A stretch of 64,000 nt of DNA, taken from contig NW_020860930.1 of NCBI RefSeq assembly GCF_000972845.2, positions 62,001 through 126,000 on the forward strand. Reading direction: 5' to 3'. Positions 38,165-51,741 of the stretch are shown here, piece after piece. How positions within the stretch are numbered: the stretch's first letter is position 1; every line of letters begins with the position of its first letter. The position numbers and the translations under genes were made by a program. Below the pieces are notes generated by a model that saw only the letters and a list, made by a program, of their open reading frames with translations, was not told the origin of the DNA and ran no database searches. The stretch is from Larimichthys crocea (Eukaryota; Chordata; Actinopteri; Sciaenidae).

Positions 38165-38405
38165 TCACATAGAATCAAGGTCCAGTTGTAGAGGAGGTCC
38201 TCTCTGCAGAGCTGGAGGTCTTCAGGAGGTCTGTGAAGGTAGAGAGGGACGCCCCTGATCTGTAGGAACTGGTAGGACGTTCCACCAACGGGGAACAACA
38301 GACAGAAAAGTTTGGACTGTCCTGAGAGGACAGGTGGCAGAGCCAGGAGGAGGTAACATCTGTCTGTGTGAGGACGATCAAGGACCGGAGACTGCTTTGT
38401 AGTCA
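38165..38405 (-). pseudogene. Degenerate LINE ORF C-terminal fragment
   Basis: The minus strand carries pieces typical of the end of fish non-LTR retrotransposon ORF2: a TGGTGGAAC (WWN) motif followed by LP, then in a shifted frame SGASLSTFTDLLKTS, like the family's R(S/N)A(E/Q)SLxxFKxxLKT. A frameshift separates the pieces, so the copy is dead. Confidence 0.45.
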
Positions 38406-41400
38406 ACGTTAGAGATCTGAGTTTAACGTGGCTGCTACAGGTCGACAGGGGAGCTCAATCAGGGTAACATGTCCAGTTGTACCATAATCAACTCTGTGAA
38501 ATCCAAAGTTCAGTGCCCTTTTGCTGTTTGATCAGCATCTTGATGCCAAATCTGTCAGGTGGATGGATCATCTCGTCTCACTAACAGATTCTTGTGTGAT
38601 AGAAAACTTGTCTTTGAGTTCAGTGGGTCAGTGGGGTTGTTTTTTTCAGTTGTTTTCGTGGCCTAGTTTCCCGCAAACTTTATTTCTTTATGTTTCAAAG
38701 AAGATAATAAATAATTATCCTCTATACTCTGTCCTAATTCCTGCAGTAATTTGAGCGTTCTACAGTAAAATGCCTCTTTGGCCTGTGAAGCAGATTCCTC
38801 TTTAGCAGCAGGCTCGGTGAATGAGTCCTCTTCATTGGTTGCCGTGGTGTCAGGATTAAATTAAGCCTCTGATTGAAGAGTGTGTCTCTTCCATCAGCTC
38901 GAGACTGGTGCTCCACTCCACTCCTGCACACTTTGGTTATTAATAAGACTAATGAAGGTGCCGTGGCCCCGAGCAGCACAGAGAGCCCTCCAAACAGCCC
39001 AGTTTAAACGAGCAGGCAGCTGTCTGATCTGGAAAGATGTCATGTTGAATGGAAGGATTACTTTTACAACTCACCACAAAGTCCAGGTTTGTTAGTGAGT
39101 GAAGTAAGTGAGAAGTTAAACTCACTTAAGAGTGTCTTTAATTAGGACATAAACCTTTGAGCGGCCATCATTAACCAGAACGGCAGCTAACATTTCTTCT
39201 TGATGTTCACGGATTGTCAGAAAATGGTGAAAAATGCCAAAAGGTGACGTCTCCATGTCCAAATCCCCCAAATATTCAATCTCTAATGATGGAATTGGCG
39301 ACCTAATTAATGAGTGGTTTCATCCTTAAACACAACAACCGGTTTGTGCCAGGATGAGTTGATTTGGTTTATGTTGTGTTTATATCTGTTCAGTTGTTCA
39401 GTTTTATTGTGTTTTTTGGAGAAAATAAAATCAAATAAAAACCAGAAAGTCATAAAGTGTAAGCCGTTTGGTGAAAATAATGAGGAGATCTTTTGATCTG
39501 CAGCATTTATCAGTGGAAATTCGATGGTTTTCAGATATAATTGCGATGACATAATCTGTTTTTGGCGGTGAGCCAGTGTTGGCACAGCAGTGAAGCCAAA
39601 TCTACCAAGTCCTGGAGGAGATTTCTTTTTCTCAAGGCTTTTAACTGGAACAACACATCTCCAATGCTTTTCTTTCAGTGTGAACAAACTGAACCTTTTC
39701 TGTCCACAGGGTCAGAGTCGACCTGCAGCCTTTAAACAGCCACGCTCATTTACATGAACCAATTCAAGTTTGCCTGGATCACGAGCCGGCCAGGTATTTT
39801 TGGCAGATTCATTCTTTTATGTTCCCTTTTAACTTGTGTACTTACACTGCTCCTTCATCTGGCTCTCTCGGGGGAGTGTGGACTCAGAGCTGACGTGGTT
39901 GGTTGTCAGCGTCCTCCCACTCCAGGCTGTGTGCCCATAGCAACAACTGGGCACAGTGGGGTGAGGAGGGGAGGAGGGTGGGTATCTCATCTCTGGTGTA
40001 TGCAGTGATAAAGATGAATGCATGATATTCTCCTGTGCAGGTACAGTGCAGTGCGACAACACAAGAAAACTTTTAATTCCTGTTTCCACGTTTGAATAAT
40101 GTGAATATTGTCTCAGTTTGTCCTGAAACATCCAAACGATCTCTCTTAAAACCCAGAGATCTAAACAGAGATGTGCCAAGATGTTGAGATGATTACTTTA
40201 ATCGTTATGAACACTGAATAACGAGTCTGTCCATTAACAATGTCGGGGTTAGTGCTCACATCAGAAAGTGGCACAGCAAAATTCACGCTGCCATCCTTGC
40301 AGAATAGACCGAGCTTCACAAACCTGTGACTATGTCCAGGTTCTGTACAGACCTTTGTGGTGGCGAGCAAACCGCTGTTCTTCAAGTTAAGGGAACGCAC
40401 TTGTTTTATCCTTTCCTACCTCATAACTAAATGCAGACCATGTTCTTCACTCCAGTTAATACACCAGCAGAACAGTCCTATAAAACAGGAAGGTGTGATA
40501 CAGTTCAGTGGAAAGCAGAAAAGTCCAAAGTGATGACTAGTGCTGATTTTCACTACACGCTTGTCAAAGACAAAATAACTTACAATAAGAATATTATCTA
40601 TTATTTATTTATCCACAGCTTTTATGTATAGTGTCGGGACGTGGAGAGAAAGTCTTACAATGTGTGTGAACCACAAAAAAACTGCAGAGCTGCTGGATTA
40701 TTTCTAACATTTAATTCTTTAATATGACTGTTATCATCAGTAAAGGTATACTGTGACAGTGACAGAATAACTGGACCCGTCGCATCAGTGTTGAGTTGAG
40801 TCCAGGTGAAACATAAAAGTATATTTCTGGGTGAAGTGACTCTTTAAAGCACTCGTAGTTTGTCCTAACCGACGTGTTTTGAGGTCAGGCAGGAGTTGCT
40901 GTAATGTATCCAGGATGCGGCTGCTCTCAGAGAAGGTGAGAGAAGTGAAGTGCCTGCCAGACTTCTGCCAGCGTAAGACTCTCTCTCTGAAACAATCCCA
41001 TCCTGTCCACAGCTGTTGTTTTCTCTCCTCGCTGCCTCAGTCCTCCAATTAAGCGCCGCGCTGACCGGCCTCGTCACTCCTCCCTCACTCTGAAGAGTTA
41101 ATCCCGCTCTCTGTTTGTCTGTTCATATCTGGCACACACAGCAATGTGGCCTTATCCCCAGCTTCTGTGGTGTCCATTTAATCATTGACAATGTCTTTTG
41201 TATATCTTGCATCCTGTGCGATAAAATCACCATGCTAACAAAGCCACGAGCCCTCTTGACAAAATGTAAATGAATGGCAGTGTACATGGAGCCCTGCAGG
41301 TACCGGTTTCAATGCTAATTGTTGACTTTGTGAACTCCGAACACGTCATGCACGATGTGTTCTTACAGTAAAGCTTGTTTTTAATTCATCTGCTAACCTG

Positions 41401-43700
41401 TTCTGTTCCCGGCATGATCTTCACGACTGTTATTTTATTTTGTGCAGTTCGAGCCCAGCACAAGAAAACCCAAAAAGATTCAATTCATAGTGATAGAAAA
41501 CAAAGAAAATCTTTTATATTTGAGAAGCTGAAGATATAATTTTCTACATTTTTACTTCTCAGGACTTAAATAAATGATGCACAATTCAATCTTTCTTTGC
41601 ACCGCTTCCTGTTTTCGACACTGACAGTGTCAGTAAACTGGAGAGGTGACTTCACAGACTGCCACTGAACCAAAACAGCATTTTATTTTTGACCACAGGC
41701 TGGTCGCTGCATACATGCAGCATCCGTCAGCAAACCTCATGTCACTGTCAGTCTTTGACAACAAAAAGCTCGTTTTTCTTGTCACATTTATGAAAGATGA
41801 TTATTTTTAGAAGTGCAGCTCTGGTGAATGAACCCTGCAGAGTGATCACGTGTTCGTGTAAAGTCAGAGAAGCTCTCTGAAAAGCTCTGGGATGAAGAGA
41901 TCCGGACCTAATAGCATTTTGTTCCCGTAATAGCGTGCAGGACTGACCTGCTTTTTTTAAAGGAGTAAACCTCTAAGAAGTAGGTGGGCCGACATCATAA
42001 CCCACATCTTTAAAAAACATATTTTTAGCTCACCAAAGGATTGAATTGAATTAGTCACTGTGACATTAACAAGAGGCCGAGAAGCACAAGCAGACGCTGC
42101 TGGTCGTAATGAAAGCACACGTCAGCTGTAAGATTGTGTGAGGATCTCACACTGATCCCTCTTCATACTGACGCCTCCGTGTGCAGGAGGATGTGGTGTC
42201 AAAGTGTCAAACAACATGGCGATCCATGCACGGGCCAGCACATTTCTCAGTAATTAAGTTTAATAATGAAAATGTGACATGAAGCTTCATTAAAGTAAAC
42301 GAGCAAAATTCTTGTTTTTGGGTTGGTCCGACAGTCAAACAACTTCTTCTGCTTTGCCGTCGTCTCTCCAACAGACGAGTAAACGATATTCGAGCAGCTT
42401 TGTCCAACTGTAATAGCAACATTTACTCATTTACTAATCACTAATGGAACAATTTTTAAAAATATATATATATAGATTTAGGGGAAGTTGGTTGCCACTA
42501 ATGAAAACTGAAGGCCAAGAGATTGGTGGACATTTCCTCTCAAGCCCAGTAAAGCAGATTAATCAACATATTTAAATCATTGAGTCTTGTTTTTTATTGA
42601 TGCACATTTTAGTGATGATGCACTCACTAAGTTAATTGCTGATATGATGAAGACTTTGCTAAAAACGGGTCTAATGAGGCAACAAACAGGAGCGGCCTGT
42701 CGTAAACGAGCGGTTCAAACAGAAAGTGTTCGAGTTTTAATGCTCGACTTCCTTCTGGCTGAGCCGACGTCTTGTCAGATCTGTTCTCGTTCTCGTTCTC
42801 TGTTGGACCTCGTCTTCTCACAAACGTTTCTCAGCGGTTCATTCGAGTACGCTGTCGTATCAGAGAGAGCCGACGACAAGAAGCACAAAAATAAAAGCTC
42901 ACTTGTTTGTCGGTCACTCGCGTCTCATTCATTCTCAGTGAGATCAAAGCCTGTGGATTTCTCTTTATCAACACTCACGGCAGCAGATGATCTCCGCTGA
43001 CAGCAGGGAGTCGGGCTGAAACCTTCACGGCCGAGGCAGCAGGTTGTTGTTTGCTGTCGCTTGTGTTTGTGCCAAGGCCTCTCCTCAGCCCCTTCAGTAG
43101 ATCTGCAGCCATCAAACATTACACAATATGATTTAGCTGCCCGGCAGCTGCCGCATGCGATCCGCCGTCTGTGTCCAAATTTAGGAGGAGCAAAGACGAC
43201 GAGCGCTCGTTTCCACGCGAGGCCTCCAGAACATCGAGCGCTGACCTTACTTCATGACGCAGTCACTCATAAGTCCTCGTTAATGTGGTCGTCATGAGCT
43301 CTGTGTCTTCCTGCTGCTAAATTGGTTGTGCCCTGATTTGCCATTTTGTTTCACTTCTTTCACAACATTCATTCATTCAGGTTATTTTGCCACAACCAAT
43401 CATCAGTGAGTGTCGTATCCATCATCTCTTTGCTGCTGTTGTGGTTGCTGTGAAACGAGTTTTTAAGAGTTTTGATTTCCGGAAATCGACTCGCTTGTTG
43501 ACATTCTTGCGGTCATTTTTCTGCTGTTGTGTTTCTGGAGGAAGACTTCCCCATTCATTAACATGACACCAGACGTATTAGATGGCTGAAAAAACACCAG
43601 TTGTTGTTCGGTTGCACAGTTCAGGACCTTCCCCCTCCTCATGCCTCATGCTTTGTTTTGCATGGATGTTTTTGTGCCGTGGCTGTGAGATGTGAGAAGC
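38406..43700. other. Intergenic, no supported gene
   Basis: No recognisable protein. The stretch 41120-41410 is AT-rich, free of simple repeats and has SOX- and homeobox-like cores, so it is a candidate conserved non-coding element. A short AT run lies near 42463. Confidence 0.55.
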
Positions 43701-43703
43701 GTC

Positions 43704-43965
43704 AAAAACTGCAGTTCCTCTAACGTCCACCTGAGGTGAGTGAGTCAGTCTCCATAAGTCCCCATGTCCAAATGTCCAACTTCACAGCAGAAATAAACAT
43801 GTTTACAGCCTGGTACAAAAAACAGTTTTGGTCTCTGTAGCTAATTTCCCCGTTCATGACAACTGTACTGAGGGTGAATTTATATACAACTCACCTGTTC
43901 ACATTATATTAAGGCTTAAAGTTATGCAGGATTAAGAGCGTGGACGCTTTGACTGACAGGTGGCT
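43704..43965 (-). repeat. Dispersed repeat family R1, copy C
   Basis: Reverse complement of copy A with few differences across the whole block from AACTGCAGTTCCTC to GACTGACAGGTGG. This includes the middle part missing from copies B and D. Confidence 0.88.
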
Positions 43966-44129
43966 TGTTTAAGCGACCAGGCTTCAGGTTCACTGATGAT
44001 CCACGACCGTGTGCATGAATCCAATGCAGCGACTGCGTCACCAACAATGAAAGCGGCTATTAATTACAGAATGTAAATATGAATAATAATGAATGGTCAT
44101 GACTGGAAATGTTATTTAAAGAGGAGCAG

Positions 44130-44131
<2 letters not shown>

Positions 44132-44179
<48 letters not shown>

Positions 44180-44239
44180 ACACACACAAAGGTTTCTCTC
44201 GGTCAATGTTAGCACCCTCTCTTCCCCAGACACACCGAG

Positions 44240-44285
<46 letters not shown>
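44132..44285 (+). repeat. Paired (CA)n microsatellites
   Basis: Two CA tracts, 44132-44187 and 44239-44285, separated by about 50 bp of unique sequence. Confidence 0.97.
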
Positions 44286-44288
<3 letters not shown>

Positions 44289-44569
44289 GACATCCCTAAT
44301 TATTAGTCTTAATTAGCCCGGACCTTCATAAGGAACAGTGCTTTCTCCTGCTGCTGACACGCTGATTGGATTGCGGCTCAGTGCGTTCATGTTCATCATG
44401 GAGCTGCACATGATGGCGGTGGTCTGCAGACCTGTGAGAGCGTCTCTGATTCGATTTGTCCGACGTGTCATGCTCTATAAAAAGAACAAGTGAAGCCAGA
44501 TCGAATTGACAAAATGATTCGGCCGTGTAATGATGATGTTGATGGGAACGCTTCCTAATTGGTTGTTAC

Positions 44570-44570
<1 letters not shown>

Positions 44571-44603
<33 letters not shown>
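44571..44603 (+). repeat. (TG)n microsatellite
   Basis: Pure TG tract of about 33 bp. Confidence 0.97.
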
Positions 44604-44607
<4 letters not shown>

Positions 44608-44934
44608 CAGTGGGATGAGGCAGCAGAGATCTGTGTTCGTAGCACAAGGTGCATTAAGCCGTACTTGTCACCCTCTCTGAAGCTTTGTCACGCTGTTGTG
44701 GTCCGCTACAAAAGGCAGAATCACTCCGCTGTTACGCAACGACATGAAGCCGCCCCTCACATCGCTCACATTCTTTGGCTTTTTTGCCAACCTGACATTC
44801 TGGTGGGCGTTTTATAGGCGGATAATAGGAGGATCACAACTGGAATTTGTTGAACAAACTGTGGTGCTTTGACACGGAAACCTTTTATTGCGGGTTCACA
44901 GAGTCCGTAACGCTGCATTCTTCACCCAGGTGAA

Positions 44935-45137
44935 CGGGGCCGGCCCGAGGCATTTAGTGGCCCTGAGCAAGGTTTCGTTTATGGCCCCCGAAAACTCCTA
45001 GTGTGGTCACACACCGCTCTCTCAACCATGACTGGGTTGCACCTGGTATTTTACTTATCCACCTTGTTTATTACGGGCCGCTCTAACAGGTGAATTTCCC
45101 GTGTGGGATCAATAAAGTCGATCTCCTCTTATCTTAG
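44935..45137 (+). repeat. Retroposon 3' end with TCTTA-type tail
   Basis: Begins near GGGGCCGGCCCGAGGCATTT and ends GAATTTCCCGTGTGGGATC, AATAAAGT, then CTCTTATCTTA. The fixed phrase before AATAAAG and the short tail repeats are typical of 3' ends of fish LINEs and their SINEs. Confidence 0.55.
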
Positions 45138-45139
45138 AC

Positions 45140-48100
45140 TTTGAACATGAACATGAAGCAGCATTGTTAGGATGTTACAGATTCAGATTTTGACCTACAA
45201 ACCACCGAGTCGTTGCTCTCTGGATCATGTGTCTGGATCCGGTTTAGCCCCGGGTGTCCATATCTCCCCTCCTGCTTGTTGTCTTATGGGACTCGTCACA
45301 AATCACCGCTGACTGGCAGCTTTGTATCCCGACATGTTTCTTATATTCTCCTCGTCTGTCAGCGTGCATGAAGAGGCTAATCTCTCCCGCGCAAGGCTCA
45401 GAGCTAAATATGAGGACACTCCATCTGTCAGACAGTAAAGCCAGGCTCAGGTTGCTGCGAGCAGGCTGCACCTAACGTGACCCCCCTCCACCCTCCAGAG
45501 CCCCCAGTGTCCCGTTAACCTCAACAACCACCACTGGGAAGGTCAAGGTGAGACTGCATGTGCCGAGGGCAGATGTAGGTCTAATCCTGGAAAAAGCCAA
45601 AATTACCAAACCAAAATTATCCCCAGACTATGTTTGGCATGCGTCCAGTTATATTTGACATTAAGAAGGTTTATTGGCTGATCCACAGAGGGTTAGGAGA
45701 CTTTTTTATGACCCTGAAAATGATGTTCATGAAAAAGCTGTAGATCGTTTCATTAGTAATTGTTTCATTTCGGTCTTTCAATCCAAAAAGGTGTCAAAAG
45801 GTGACATGAGCTGCATCTATATTTATGCGAGTGTGAGGATCCTAAGTGAGACATCAGAAAGTGAAGAGCAGTTCAAACAGAGGCGTCTTTTTCTTGGTGT
45901 GCTCTCTGACACCAGAGAAGAGAAATAAACACATCGGGTCCAGGAAAATCCTTCAACAATGTTGGTCCTGACCAAAGAAACCGTATTCAGACGTTTTTCT
46001 GCTCTCACTCTGTAAAGTGTGAAACTTCTCGGGTTGTTTGTGGAGTAGCTGCCAGCGAGCAGATGCAGGAAATGGAGACTCCTCTTTTGGGGATGTGATT
46101 CATCTGTTGAGCGGCATGGCAGATCTAATTCTGCACACAAGGAAGAAAAGTATGAATTATTCAGGATGTGACATAATGGCAGCTCTCTGTTAAACCTGTT
46201 TAAAAGCTGCACATTGCCACACATGCTGCAGCCTGCTGTTGGAGCTTCCTTTGACATTGGCTGTGACCTGTTTGTTGACAACACAAACCAGAGATGTAAC
46301 AAAGCGCCCATCTGTCAGCCCCACTGCTCTGGATTCTGCCAAATGATGCCACTAATGCACGAAGACCTCTGCAGTATGCCGGATGGCCAAGACTCATGCG
46401 GGGCGATCTGAGCGAGAGCTCGGCCCGGGTTTGCTCCTAAAAAATCTCAGCAATGAGAAAAAGGTTTTGACGAATGCAAAAGACGTTACGGTTCAGGAGA
46501 AAACGATTATGTGCCGTCTGATGACAGGGGTTCGTGTCCGTCGGTGACAGTGTTTGGCGTCACATCAGAGACGGGTCAGCAGCAGTTGGCAGAGCTTCAG
46601 AGTGCAGCTCCAGCGAGAGCCAGCGAGGCGTTTCAGGTCCACTGGACGGTCAGCTCCTCGGAAAATTCCACCGTCTCTCAGCAGGCCTGCGTAGCTCGGA
46701 TGCCCAGTTACCTACTCCGTTATTATTATTATTGTTGAAATGAAAGTGTGGCTTGTTCTGAGAATTGCTGCCAGATATTTGTGGTATTTATAACATTAGT
46801 TATTGGAAATGATCAGACATATTTTGAAATGATCAGAAATCTTTAATCTGCGTCATAATCTTGCTAAAACGATTAGTGACAGTCGAGTAAGTCAGAAATT
46901 TCTCAACCGAAAACACCGAGCACTTGTTCCAGCTCCTCGATTGTTTTTCTCTTTTGTTTTATCATAAATTGTCTTTGAGTTTTGGACTGTTTGTTGGACA
47001 CGAGGAATCTCTGACGACATCACCTTCAGTTCTGGGAAGTTTTTTTTAGAGACTACGCTGTTACTTGATTAAGTGAAAAACTTTATTTAACCAGGAAGGG
47101 GCCCATTGAGATAAAAAATAAATAATTTTTTAAGGGAGCCAGCCAAGACGGGAAGAACAAAAACATTCATACAGACACAAAGCCAAACAGACAGATTACA
47201 ATTCATGACAGAAGAAAAGCTCAGTACAAGGTGTGAATCCAACAACGTCACTTTGAGTATCGACACACCGACACTAATATGTGATAACCCAAATAAACAA
47301 ACAGCATATGAAAGTCTGACGTCAGAGAAGACTGCTGAGTCATGGTTATCTGTGTAAGCAGCGACACGCATCGTCATGATGATGAGGTAAAAACACGGCA
47401 AGTTCAATTTGTCACTTTAAGGCTAATCGATGTAAATAAAAGCTGCGACCTGTGAAATACAGAGTGATGCTCACCTCTGGAAAACATGTTCCAGGTTATT
47501 TTCATTCAAGTCAGTTCATAAATTCATGAGAAATAATAAAAACTCCATTCTTCTTCTTGTGATGTTTAAAAATAGAAACAAAAATCCTGGATCTCCATCA
47601 ACTTCTTTCTTGGTCCATGACGCCACTTTTGTTATTATCAAAACCAGTCGTGTTTTTTATTATTTGCAGTTCTTGACTTGGAATGAAATATGTTATGTCT
47701 TTGAAGGCACTAATAAGTACTTTGTTATATGAAATTCAACTCATAATTCGTGTGCACAAGCGATCAAAATGTGCCTTTTTTTAATGGACTGATGGTTTTG
47801 GAGCAGAAACCTACGACACGGTGGGAGGATCAGGATCAGGATCCGGATCACGAACTGAGACAGTGATATTTTGTTGTTTTCTACAGAGGAGGACACCAGA
47901 GACAAACCTGTCGTGTCCAATTAAGACTACCGAAGTATCTCAGATGAAGTATTTTGGTCAGGTCATCAGGTACAGGGTAGTCTGCAGTAACTTGTTTTAT
48001 ATTTGATTTGATTCACTGTCCGTGTCTTCAGCTGCTGGATGCTGTGCCACGTTCCCCGGCTGCTCTCTGGCTGTGTCTGTCTGCTGTTTTAGAGTTGAGC

Positions 48101-48498
48101 AGGTAGTGTTCAGAGGTTTTCCAGCCTTTGTCTCTGAAAGCAGCTGCCTGCTGCAGCCAAAAACGACACAGTGAAAGCGCTGAGAGGGAACCACAACAGT
48201 GAAGCTGAACAATGAGCTGAAAACTCTCTTTAAAGCCTCATAAAGCCGAAGGCAGCTGCAGATCCAGCTGATAATTCTCAGTTCAGGCTCTGGCACTCCT
48301 TGGCTTTCTAATCGTCCTTTACAGGTGCAGGAGGGATTAACGCCTCTCTTCTCTCTCCAGCTCTTCACATACATCGTGCTCATCCGTCTCTCATCCTGTC
48401 TTCAGTTGTCTCTCTGGTCTTTATTATGTCCACTGAAAGTGAGTCACGTCTAAACAGAAAGCAGCTGTGAGATGAAGCCACGAGGAGAAGTGCCAAAA
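45140..48498. other. Intergenic, no supported gene
   Basis: Short frames such as 45674-45928 and 46511-46738 have no recognised domains, splice context or partner exons. I see no tRNA or other RNA gene. Confidence 0.55.
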
Positions 48499-48655
48499 CC
48501 TGCAGTTCCTCTTGTCGTCCACTTGAGTCTGGCTCCAGAAGTGAGTCAGTCTCCATGAGTCCCCATGTCATTTCATACAACTCACCTGTTCACATTATAT
48601 TAAGGCTTAAAGTTATGCAGGATTAAGAGCGTGGACGCTTTGATTGACAGGTGGG
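48499..48655 (-). repeat. Dispersed repeat family R1, copy D (internally deleted)
   Basis: Reverse-complement copy sharing CTGCAGTTCCTC, GTGAGTCAGTCTCCATGAG, TATATTAAGGCTTAAAG and AAGAGCGTGGACGCTTTGA with copies A and C. It lacks the middle block between CCCCATGTC and ACAACTCACC. Confidence 0.85.
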
Positions 48656-50076
48656 TGCTGTTACAGGTGGTTTGTTTGAGCAACCAGGCGTCATTCGGCT
48701 ACTTCAGGTCCATTTTTAGAAGAGTCAGGAGGCGGTGTAGGTCATGAGATGAACTCAGTTATAAGGCCTGACCCTCACAATAACTGCACCATGAGTACTT
48801 GTATAGTAAGTAAGTATAGCAGGTACTTGAAGCTCTGGTTCGTGCTCTTTGGCTTTCTTTGTACCCGGACCACCTGATAATATCTGTGTTCCCGTTATTA
48901 TGCTCCTATTGTTGTGGAAAGTATTACGTACACGAGAGGAGAGTGATTTTTCAAACTGACCGTATGAAGGACTGAAAATGTCGTCATGACTGTTATGATA
49001 TTGCAGTTGGAAGTCAGAATTTCCACCCGGTCCAAATGAGTAATAAGCCTTTGTAAGCTCGTTTGAGATTGTATTCATTACAGCCTCGGAGCGTCTGAGC
49101 GGCTTCGAGCCGTGCGTCCACCTTCTGCGGCGATGGTTTTGTCTGGCTAAGCAGGGGTCCGTGTGAAGCAGGAAGACTTGGCTTCAGCTAGAGACAAAAC
49201 ACAGAGGATCACAGGTCTGGACCAGAGCTGGGTCTGTTTGAACGTCAGGTTCCCAGAAGCTTCAATAAAAGCCAGGAGGATCCGGTTATAGTTCAGGAGC
49301 ACGGATTGTGTTTGTGTTGCAGGTCCAAGCTTTTTTACTCTGACATTGTTGTTTCCAGATTCTGGTTGTAGCTCTGAGAGTCTGAACAAGGCTCAGTCAG
49401 CTGTGCAGCGTGATGTAGAAAAGACAAATAAATAGTGAAAAGTGTAAAAAGTAAACTGTTTGGATACTCGATATCTCAGGGGTTTACACAGGAATAATGG
49501 AAGTTGGCCTAACATTTACCTTTGGATGTTTACCGGCTGATATAAAGTGTTATTGTTTTCATAAACAGGGAGTGAGCGGAGCTGCACAATAGAAACAGAC
49601 GTTCACCTACAGCAGCGAGAGCTGCCACACTGTTCACTGCCACTATTCTTCCTCTCTGCCAGGAAGTAACCTCAATGTGCCTTTCCTGGTCACAACTTTA
49701 AATTAATAATTCAATAAATAAATGCAATATTAAATGGTGTGACCGGAAAGTGACTCCTTAGTTTCCCACCAGCGTCGGACAAACCGGTGCCACCGAGAAA
49801 AACTTTAGTTTACGCCGAGAAATAAACAGACGAGGTGAATTTCTTCTTATTGTGTTTGTGTTTTTTTTTCAAGATGCTTCACTTATGTCATCCCGTACTC
49901 GTCGACTGTTGTGGTTCATGAAAGCATGAAAAACATTTTTTTTAAATGATGTCTCATGCAGGAAATATGAAACACAGATCCTGATTGTAACAACTCTGAC
50001 TCATTTTCTCTCTCTTCCTCTTTCAAAACGATCGAAATGAATCGGATACCGTAACTGCTTTATGTCAGATGAATGG

Positions 50077-50078
<2 letters not shown>

Positions 50079-50118
<40 letters not shown>
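50079..50118 (+). repeat. (CA)n microsatellite
   Basis: Pure CA tract of about 40 bp. Confidence 0.97.
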
Positions 50119-50121
<3 letters not shown>

Positions 50122-50584
50122 GCATTACGTTCGAAGCTCGAACTCTGACTGGAGTTCTGACTCCAGAAGTTGACATTAGTGTCAGTCTTCCTTAATGGTA
50201 AACCGAGGAATTTTCCATTGAGTTGGGTTCACGTCCAGCTTTTTTTTTTTTTACTTCTTCTTGTCTGTCTGTGCAGTTGAAGAGGAGAAGGTAGAGCTGT
50301 GGAAGACAAAATGTTTCCTCTTCGCTCTGATAACTCAACACAAATAACATCACACTGTTTATCAGGACGGAAAGCACCGTTCAAACATTTAGACACGTCT
50401 ACCTGCGTCAGTCAGAGACATTTTGAGACTGGATTATTATTTTTCCCTCAGTGCTCTGAGCTCACAGTCTGTGCAGCCTGGCTAACAAACTGAGCTAACA
50501 TTAGCTGACAGCAGCTACAGTAGGTGGCAGTTTACCATGTGCACCATCTTTAGCTTTAAATGACAGACAGAGACATTTAAATAA

Positions 50585-50650
50585 ACAAATGTCAACCTCA
50601 CGGTGGCGCTGGAGAGAAAGTCAGAGGATCACGAAAGTCAACAGGAGACA
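50585..50650 (-). repeat. Dispersed repeat family R3, copy 2 fragment
   Basis: CCTCACGGTGGCGCTGGAG followed by AAAGTCAGAGGATCACGAAAG matches the well-known percomorph repeat phrase of the type GGTGGCGCTAGA...AAAGTCA...GGATCACCAAAG. Confidence 0.6.
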
Positions 50651-51741
50651 ATACTTATATCAATATTTTATATTTTCAACCTTCAAAAGTGACGACAGAG
50701 CAGAGAGCCGTGGCTGAGAACGAGCTAAAGCAGGTTGTTTGAGCTGTGAGACATTCACTGGACGTTATAAAGACCAGAGACAAATAGAGAGAGGACGGAA
50801 GACAGGATGAGCGATGAATGATCGTGATGTGTGTTCAGAGCTAGAGAGAGAAAAGAAGGTGTTAATCCCTCGTGCGCCACGAAAGGACGCAGGACGAGGC
50901 TGCTGGTGAGTGTCAGTGTAACTCACTACATTACTGACATACCAGTACAGTCTGAGGATATAGATGGAAATATTCTATAATATTGCACCTTTTACTCATA
51001 CATATATTTGATTATTGGAGTTAAGTTACTTTTTCACAGGTTTGACACTTTTTAGATTTACAGTGTCATGTGTGAAGTACAACTTTCACAGTTTGTACTT
51101 TTACTTTAAATACTCGTCAGTACATTTTCCTGCCAGTTCCTGCAACAAAAAATAAACTGGTCACAGATTGTGCAGTGTTGCTTTGCTCACTGATCAAGTT
51201 GAGTGTTGGAGGAAGTACTGAGATCTTTTTCTTTGGTAAAAGTAGCAACACCACGCCATCAAATAGAAATAGTACAGAGTATGTATGAGCAGCGAAATAT
51301 GGAAGTATAAAAAAAGTTTGCATTAGGTGTCAGAGTGTTTATTATATAACTGATTTATTATTGATGCATTAACATGTGAGCAGCAGGTTAATGTTGCTGT
51401 AGCTGGTCAAGGCTAATTTGCATACTTCATCTATAATATCATTTTACTTGTTTATTATTATTATTATTATTATTATATTATTACTGTCTGTGAAATTTTG
51501 ACTGAAGTAACTCAAAGTCGTAAAAAGTTGTAATACATACTGGAAAGGTACTCAAGTACCGCAGAACTGTACTAAAGCACATAATATTATTAAAAATCAA
51601 CTCATCCGACCCATAACTTAATTTTTCCATCTTCTTTATGTGAATAAAAATCGACTGTTCTGTTGTTATGACGAGCCACACAGCATGATTCTGATTGTCC
51701 ACTGACATTTTATTGAAAAAAGAACAATATAATATCATGTA

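Larger units (their letters stand above)
48740..51690. other. Intergenic between the map2k6 side and the kcnj2 3' end
   Basis: Contains a CA tract at 50079-50118, a fragment of repeat family R3 at 50585-50650 and a TTA run near 51448-51482. No gene seen. Confidence 0.55.

Noticed and set aside
46214..46411. Cys-rich 65-residue frame suggestive of a secreted peptide
   Set aside because: No signal peptide, irregular cysteine spacing and no exon structure.
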